A stretch of 64,000 bases of DNA, from contig NZ_KL370881.1 in NCBI RefSeq assembly GCF_000702265.1, forward strand, positions 584,363 through 648,362, read 5' to 3'. Made by a program: the position numbers and the translations under genes. The notes under the pieces were generated by a model. That model saw nothing but the letters and a program-made list of their open reading frames with translations, was not told the origin of the DNA and did not search any database. Origin of the DNA: Butyrivibrio sp. NC2002 (GTDB lineage: Bacteria; Bacillota; Clostridia; Lachnospirales; Lachnospiraceae). Positions 59,213 to 64,000 of the stretch are shown here, one piece after another (positions within the stretch are counted from its first letter, which is position 1; each line of letters opens with the position of its first letter).

Positions 59213-62155
59213 ATGATCATCAAAAAAGATTCTTCAAAAATCATAAAAACTATCATGAGCACAGTTATTTTATGCATTCTGGCCGTTTTATTATTTATCA
59301 CTCATGTTTTTAAGGATAATCTGGTAATAGATATTTACAGTTCAAAAGTTGACCTTACTATTCTCATAGCTATAGGCATAGCTGCATTTTATGGCTATTT
59401 TATTTCTCTGAATATTTATCTTGTTATTTTTTTGTGCGCTGCTATAAGGAATCCGGAATCAGCATTTATGCTTGCTCCTACCATGATAATAATGTTTATG
59501 TACTCTATGTTTTCGCAGTACAGATGGTTCAGATTAAAGATAAGAACAATAATGGCATTTGTTTTGTCATTTATGGTTGAAATATCATTAAATGTTCTTT
59601 TTAGAGAATATATCATGGAGTATGATTTTCATATGAAAAAAAGCGAAGTGATCATGACTCATATCATGGATCCGCTCATTGCTAATCTATTCAGCTGCTT
59701 TTTCTTATATATATTCTTTAAATATTTTCCGGATGCAGTAAAAGAGATATTTCCGCTTGGTACAATGTATACACGTAGATATGTACAGAATCTGCTTTTC
59801 CAGACAAGAATAAGGAAAACAAGACTAAGTGTTAAGATAACCTCCTATATCATTATTGAAGCGCTTGTTCTGAGCATATGCTCTACTGTTTTTGTAGGTG
59901 CTCTTTTTCCGGATCTTAGATATATGATGAATGCGGGGCTGGACGCTGCTAAGAAGATAGATAGCGGAATGGGATTTAGATATAACAATTATGGTCTGGC
60001 TTTTGTTATAAAAATGCTGTTTATGGAACTGTCCATAGCGTTACCTGTTGCAGCAAACTTAAATTATGCTACGAAAACCAGGATAGGTGCGCCGATAGGC
60101 CAATTATCCGAGTATATGATGGGGTTTACGGATACAACGGATGAAAACAGAAACGAGTATCTTCAAGGGATAAGAGAAAATCCAATAAATACGCATGATG
60201 AGATCACAGATTTATATTATTCCCTTGTAATAACATTGAATGAAGTGACAGGCTATATCGAAAGAATGAAGGAAGAGCAGAGACTTAAAGAGGATCTTAG
60301 GGTTGCACAAAAGGCAAGCGAAGCCAAATCTGCGTTTCTTTCGAATATGTCTCACGAAATAAGGACTCCTATAAATGCCGTTCTTGGCATGAATGAGATG
60401 ATCCTTAGAGAGAGTAATGAGAAGCAGACACTTGAGTATGCAAGTACGATTGAAAGCGCCGGAAATACGCTTTTGTCCCTTGTAAATGATATCCTTGATT
60501 TTTCAAAGATAGAGGCAGGAAAAATGGAGATCCTGCCTGTTCAGTATAACCTTAGCTCTACGATAAACGATCTGGTAAATATGATAGCTCAGAGAGCTCA
60601 AAGCAAAGGCCTTGAGCTTAAGATTGAAGTGGATAAGGAGCTGCCAGATCTATTGTTTGGTGATGAAATAAGACTTAAGCAGTGCGTCACCAATATTCTT
60701 ACAAACGCAGTAAAATACACGCAGGAAGGATTTGTTTTATTAGAGGTAACAGGACAAAAAAAGGACGATGCCCATGAGATAATAACATTCAGGGTTGTTG
60801 ATACAGGAATTGGGATTAAGGAAGAGGATATAGCCAAACTTTATTCGCCCTTTGAAAGAATTGAAGAAATCAGGAACAGGACTATTGAAGGAACCGGACT
60901 TGGCATGAGTATCGTAAAAAAACTTCTTGCCATGATGGACACGAGGCTTGTTGTTAAAAGCGTGTACGGAGAAGGTTCTGACTTTTCCTTTGATGTAGAG
61001 CAGGAAGTTGTCGACTGGAGTCCTATCGGTGATTTTAAAGAAAGATATAAAGCGACTATAAAGGAGAGAAAGCGCTACAAGGAGAAATTCCACGCTCCAT
61101 CTGCCAAAATACTTGTTGTTGATGACACAAGCATGAATCTTACAGTAATAAAGGGGCTGCTTAAGAAAACTCTTATTCAGATAGATACAGCGGAGAGCGG
61201 AAAAGAGACGCTCAATATGGTCCAGAGTCAAAAGTATGATATGATTTTCTTAGATCACAGAATGCCTGAAATGGATGGTATTGAAACCCTTGAAGCGATG
61301 AAAAAGCTTGAAGGAAATCTCAACAAAGACACCATCTGTATAGCGCTTACAGCAAATGCAGTTTCGGGAGCAAGAGAAATGTACATAGAGGCAGGTTTTG
61401 CCGACTATCTTGCAAAGCCTATAAATGCAGGTAAGCTGGAGCAGATGCTTGCGGACAATCTTCCTAAGGAAAAGCTGATATTTGAAGGTGACGATGGATT
61501 TGAAACTTTTAAAGAGCCTCTTACTGAAAAAAAGGAAATGTCTCAGAATGAGAAGAAAATAAGAAGCCTCAAGGGAATAGACGTAGACGAAGCAATAAGT
61601 AATGCCGGTGATGTAGATACGCTAATAAGTGTGATCGAAGATTTTAAGGACAATATCCCGGCTAAACTAAAGAAGATACGCGAATATGAAGAAGCAGGGG
61701 ATATCAAGAACTACACTATTCAGGTTCATGCACTTAAGAGTTCTGCAAGGATAATAGGAGCTTCTGAGCTTTCGAAACTTGCGGGGCATCTGGAAAACTG
61801 CGGAAATAATGGTGATGAGCAGGAGATAAAAGAAAAGACTCCGCTCTTATTGGAGCTTCTATCTTCTTATACAGATAACCTGTCTTATGATTCTGAAAGC
61901 TCAGCAGGTAAAGACAATAGCAGGGGTGAATCTGCGGAAGGTGCAGATAATAAGAAAACGATCACAGCTGAAGAGCTCGAAAATGCATACAGAGATATCA
62001 AAGAGCTGATGCAGATGTTTGACTATGATAACGCAAACGGAATATGTAATATGCTAAAAGAATATGATATTCCGGAAGAATACAGGGAGAAATTTGACAA
62101 TCTCTGCCGGGCAATGAGTGCCGTCGACAGAGAAAAAGTGCTGGAGATCATTTAG
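59213..62155 (+). CDS. Membrane hybrid histidine kinase (HK-REC-Hpt)
   Basis: 980 residues. About eight membrane helices in the first 290 residues, without a large extracellular domain. A linker or coiled coil follows, then HisKA with His 381 (SNMSHEIRTPINAVLG), HATPase (DTGIGI, GTGLGM), receiver with Asp 681 (MIFLDHRMPEM), Hpt with His 839 (QVHALKSSAR) and a conserved C-terminal helical tail (about 915-980). From HisKA on it is a paralogue of the FIST kinase at 6984. Likely senses a membrane-linked signal and relays phosphate to an unlinked regulator. Confidence 0.9.
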   Translation: MIIKKDSSKIIKTIMSTVILCILAVLLFITHVFKDNLVIDIYSSKVDLTILIAIGIAAFYGYFISLNIYLVIFLCAAIRNPESAFMLAPTMIIMFMYSMFSQYRWFRLKIRTIMAFVLSFMVEISLNVLFREYIMEYDFHMKKSEVIMTHIMDPLIANLFSCFFLYIFFKYFPDAVKEIFPLGTMYTRRYVQNLLFQTRIRKTRLSVKITSYIIIEALVLSICSTVFVGALFPDLRYMMNAGLDAAKKIDSGMGFRYNNYGLAFVIKMLFMELSIALPVAANLNYATKTRIGAPIGQLSEYMMGFTDTTDENRNEYLQGIRENPINTHDEITDLYYSLVITLNEVTGYIERMKEEQRLKEDLRVAQKASEAKSAFLSNMSHEIRTPINAVLGMNEMILRESNEKQTLEYASTIESAGNTLLSLVNDILDFSKIEAGKMEILPVQYNLSSTINDLVNMIAQRAQSKGLELKIEVDKELPDLLFGDEIRLKQCVTNILTNAVKYTQEGFVLLEVTGQKKDDAHEIITFRVVDTGIGIKEEDIAKLYSPFERIEEIRNRTIEGTGLGMSIVKKLLAMMDTRLVVKSVYGEGSDFSFDVEQEVVDWSPIGDFKERYKATIKERKRYKEKFHAPSAKILVVDDTSMNLTVIKGLLKKTLIQIDTAESGKETLNMVQSQKYDMIFLDHRMPEMDGIETLEAMKKLEGNLNKDTICIALTANAVSGAREMYIEAGFADYLAKPINAGKLEQMLADNLPKEKLIFEGDDGFETFKEPLTEKKEMSQNEKKIRSLKGIDVDEAISNAGDVDTLISVIEDFKDNIPAKLKKIREYEEAGDIKNYTIQVHALKSSARIIGASELSKLAGHLENCGNNGDEQEIKEKTPLLLELLSSYTDNLSYDSESSAGKDNSRGESAEGADNKKTITAEELENAYRDIKELMQMFDYDNANGICNMLKEYDIPEEYREKFDNLCRAMSAVDREKVLEII

Positions 62156-62198
62156 CTTTAGAAAATGAGTTATCTGATCTACGCAGAAAAAAGGTATG

Positions 62199-63803
62199 AA
62201 AATGGTTTTTTCGTGTGATAAAAGCGGGGTGAAATTAAAAGACTATATAATTGCCAAAGGCATAGAAATGGACTTTCCGTGCGGCGGAGAGGGAAGATGC
62301 AAAAAATGCAGAGTCAGATTCATAAACGGAGCCCCGAAACCGACTAATGCAGATGAGCAGGCCTTTTCACAAAAAGAGCTTGATGAAGGTTTCAGACTTG
62401 CCTGTAAGGCACAGATAAATAAACCGTGTAAGGTAGAGATCATCACTTCCCAAGAATTATCGGAGGATGAGAGGACTATAAACAGCACCGGGACTATTTA
62501 TGATGAGACGGCAGAAAGCGCGCATTTTAAGGGGTATGCTGTTTCGATAGACCTTGGAACAACTACAATTGCAGCAGCTCTTCTCGGCGCCGGAAATGAT
62601 GGCGCATCCGGTTCATATAAGGAGATAGTAAAAAAGACGATCCTTAACGGACAGAAAAAATACGGAGCAGATGTAATAAGCAGGATCAAAGAGGCATCTG
62701 ATGGAAAAGAAAAGCAGCTAAGAAGGATAGTTCTTTCTGATCTCTTTGATCTGATCGTATCACTTGTTTTGCCGCTTGATAAAAAGATAAGTGAATTGTC
62801 TTATATAGTGATAGCGGGAAATACAACAATGATGCATCTGCTTCTTGGTGATTCCTGCAAAGGACTTGGAAGTGCACCGTACTCTCCGGTAAGACTCTCA
62901 TACGATGAGATGGACTTAAGAGATGTTTTTTCTGATTCTTTTATTCCGGAGCATGATGAAAAACTTTTTGAGGAGCTCTTATCTGTTCCCTGCAAACTGT
63001 TTCCCGGAATCTCGGCATTTGTGGGCGGGGACATAGTTGCAGGCATGTATGCGCTTTCATTTGACAAGATTGCTGATGATAAAAAGATCATGCTGATCGA
63101 CCTGGGGACAAACGGGGAAATGGCCCTTGCGGATAAAAACGGAATAAAGGTGTGCTCAACGGCAGCAGGACCTGTTTTTGAAGGCGGGGAAATATCCTGC
63201 GGAATGGCCGGAGTAAAAGGAGCTATAGAACACGTTTATATAAATGAAGGCAGCACAGTAGAATACTCTGTCATCGGAGGAGAAGACGAGGAAGGCATTG
63301 GAATGTGCGGGAGCGGTGTGCTTGAAATTGTATCGGAACTAAGGAGAAACCGCCTTATTGATGAGACAGGTCTTTTAACTGATGAATACTTTGATGATGG
63401 GTTTGAAGTAGGCAAGATCAGATTTACGCAGAATGATATCAGACAGGTTCAGCTTGCCAAGGCTGCGATAAGAAGCGGGATAGAAGTGCTTTTAAAGGAA
63501 ATGGGAATCAGTGCCAAAGATGTGGACAAAGTCTACCTCGCAGGAGGTTTTAGTATGCATATATCCCCTGAAAAGCTGAGTTTTCTAAGCATCTTTCCCA
63601 AGGAGTTTTTAAGGGATGGCGTGATCGAATGTGTGGGTAATTCCTCTCTTTTGGGATGCGAAAAGTACATGATGGCAAAAGCTTTAAGAGAAATCCCGGA
63701 TGAAAGAATAAAAAATATTACAGGGAAATCCTGTGAGATAGAGCTTGCGTCCGCAGATCAGTTTAATGATTTTTACATCGAAGCCATGAATTTTGATATC
63801 TGA
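62199..63803 (+). CDS. 2Fe-2S ferredoxin-ASKHA protein (RACo-like)
   Basis: About 535 residues. The upstream residue is not essential; the first Met is 2 codons before MVFSCDKSG. The N-terminal 80 residues are a plant-type ferredoxin: Cys 29, 35, 38 and 70 (CGGEGRCKKC, LAC). The remaining part is an ASKHA-like ATPase domain (VSIDLGTTTIAAALLG; VIAGNTTMMHLLLG; LIDLGTNGEMALAD; VYLAGGFSMHISPEKL) of the DUF4445/RACo group, which reactivates corrinoid methyltransferases. No corrinoid protein or methyltransferase is nearby, so the substrate is open. Confidence 0.85.
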   Translation, partial: KMVFSCDKSGVKLKDYIIAKGIEMDFPCGGEGRCKKCRVRFINGAPKPTNADEQAFSQKELDEGFRLACKAQINKPCKVEIITSQELSEDERTINSTGTIYDETAESAHFKGYAVSIDLGTTTIAAALLGAGNDGASGSYKEIVKKTILNGQKKYGADVISRIKEASDGKEKQLRRIVLSDLFDLIVSLVLPLDKKISELSYIVIAGNTTMMHLLLGDSCKGLGSAPYSPVRLSYDEMDLRDVFSDSFIPEHDEKLFEELLSVPCKLFPGISAFVGGDIVAGMYALSFDKIADDKKIMLIDLGTNGEMALADKNGIKVCSTAAGPVFEGGEISCGMAGVKGAIEHVYINEGSTVEYSVIGGEDEEGIGMCGSGVLEIVSELRRNRLIDETGLLTDEYFDDGFEVGKIRFTQNDIRQVQLAKAAIRSGIEVLLKEMGISAKDVDKVYLAGGFSMHISPEKLSFLSIFPKEFLRDGVIECVGNSSLLGCEKYMMAKALREIPDERIKNITGKSCEIELASADQFNDFYIEAMNFDI

Positions 63804-63851
63804 GTTTATAAATTTTTAATTTTTTTATCATCTGATTTAGGGTGTGCACAA

Positions 63852-63880
63852 TTGATTTATGCTTTTGTTATATATATAAT
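63852..63880 (+). promoter_or_regulatory. Promoter of the last (partial) gene
   Basis: TTGATT (63852-63857), 17-nt spacer, TATAAT (63875-63880), about 60 nt before the ATG at 63941. Confidence 0.65.
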
Positions 63881-63940
63881 AGAACGATAATGTTTGTATA
63901 AGGGCTATAAGTTTAAAATAAATATAAGGAAGTAAGAATT

Positions 63941-64000
63941 ATGGATAATAATGGTGTAAATAATTCCGGAAACGGTGGAGATAACAATCCTAAAAGACAA
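63941..64000 (+). CDS. N-terminus of a gene cut by the window edge
   Basis: Twenty codons visible from ATG 63941 (AAGGAAG 9 nt upstream), giving a Gly/Asn-rich start with PKRQ at the edge. A low-complexity Asn/Gly-rich start followed by a basic PKRQ occurs in Lachnospiraceae membrane proteins such as FtsH-like proteases, but 20 residues cannot identify it. Confidence 0.4.
   Translation, partial: MDNNGVNNSGNGGDNNPKRQ

Noticed and set aside
1..64000. tRNA or rRNA genes
   Set aside because: None recognised by cloverleaf or conserved sequence in either strand when read by eye.

Overview
The window reads as a chromosomal segment of a low-to-moderate GC Firmicute of the Lachnospiraceae, most likely a Butyrivibrio/Pseudobutyrivibrio-type gut or rumen bacterium. 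The evidence is the strong AGGAGG-type ribosome sites, YesM/YesN two-component systems beside sugar ABC transporters, lipoproteins with Glu/Thr-rich linkers after the lipobox, GH31/GH42/GH3 glycosidases and hybrid kinases ending in Hpt domains. This is inference from gene content; no 16S or ribosomal marker is present.

Positions 1 to about 6.25 kb are the right part of an integrative mobilizable element. It carries a MobA-type relaxase running off the left edge, MobC, a palindrome-rich oriT-like region, an AbiEi/AbiEii abortive-infection pair, a sigma-like regulator and a small HTH protein resembling the Tn916 Orf7/Orf8 pair, a roughly 430-nt region full of hairpins that looks like a structured RNA, a 54-residue ORF and a large serine recombinase. 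The junction with the chromosome is probably just after the recombinase, next to a two-hairpin repeat that recurs at 21.4 kb.

From 6.3 to 18.5 kb lies a mixed accessory and signalling region. It holds a cytoplasmic FIST-domain hybrid histidine kinase, then a promoter, leader peptide and terminator ahead of a rare GNAT-RsgA fusion, an SPL-type radical SAM protein, a degenerate nucleotidyltransferase-like protein with a CD3324-like HTH partner, a PAP2 phosphatase, an acyltransferase and a GGDEF protein with an altered signature.

From 18.6 to 32.2 kb is an mglBAC-type galactose/glucose ABC transporter. It is followed by a lipoprotein, a small membrane protein, a YesN/YesM two-component system, and two further sugar-binding proteins that overlap the kinase end to end and are probably its sensory subunits. 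The tail holds an 8-oxoguanine glycosylase, a GH114-like lipoprotein and thiamine pyrophosphokinase.

From 32.3 to 55.0 kb is a glycan-use island. It contains GH31, an LplA-like binding protein, a YesM kinase, a serine hydrolase, LplB/LplC permeases, a second LplA-like binding protein, a YesN regulator, GH42 beta-galactosidase, GH3 beta-glucosidase, a metal-site-depleted PHP protein, an MsmK/UgpC-type ATPase, a MalF/MalG pair and a binding protein with a lipid anchor at one end and a membrane helix at the other. The likely logic is uptake of short glycosides, cytoplasmic cleavage, and induction through membrane kinases that read binding proteins. A single ATPase may serve both transporters.

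From 55.1 to 64 kb are an OB-like lipoprotein, a response regulator-diguanylate cyclase flanked by two related long hairpins, an orphan 184-residue protein, an aldo/keto reductase with an altered tetrad, a membrane hybrid kinase, a ferredoxin-ASKHA protein, and the first 20 codons of another gene. The most interesting items are the leader-peptide attenuator with the GNAT-RsgA fusion, the structured RNA in the mobile element, the covarying two-hairpin repeat, the binding-protein/kinase sensor modules and the PHP pseudoenzyme.
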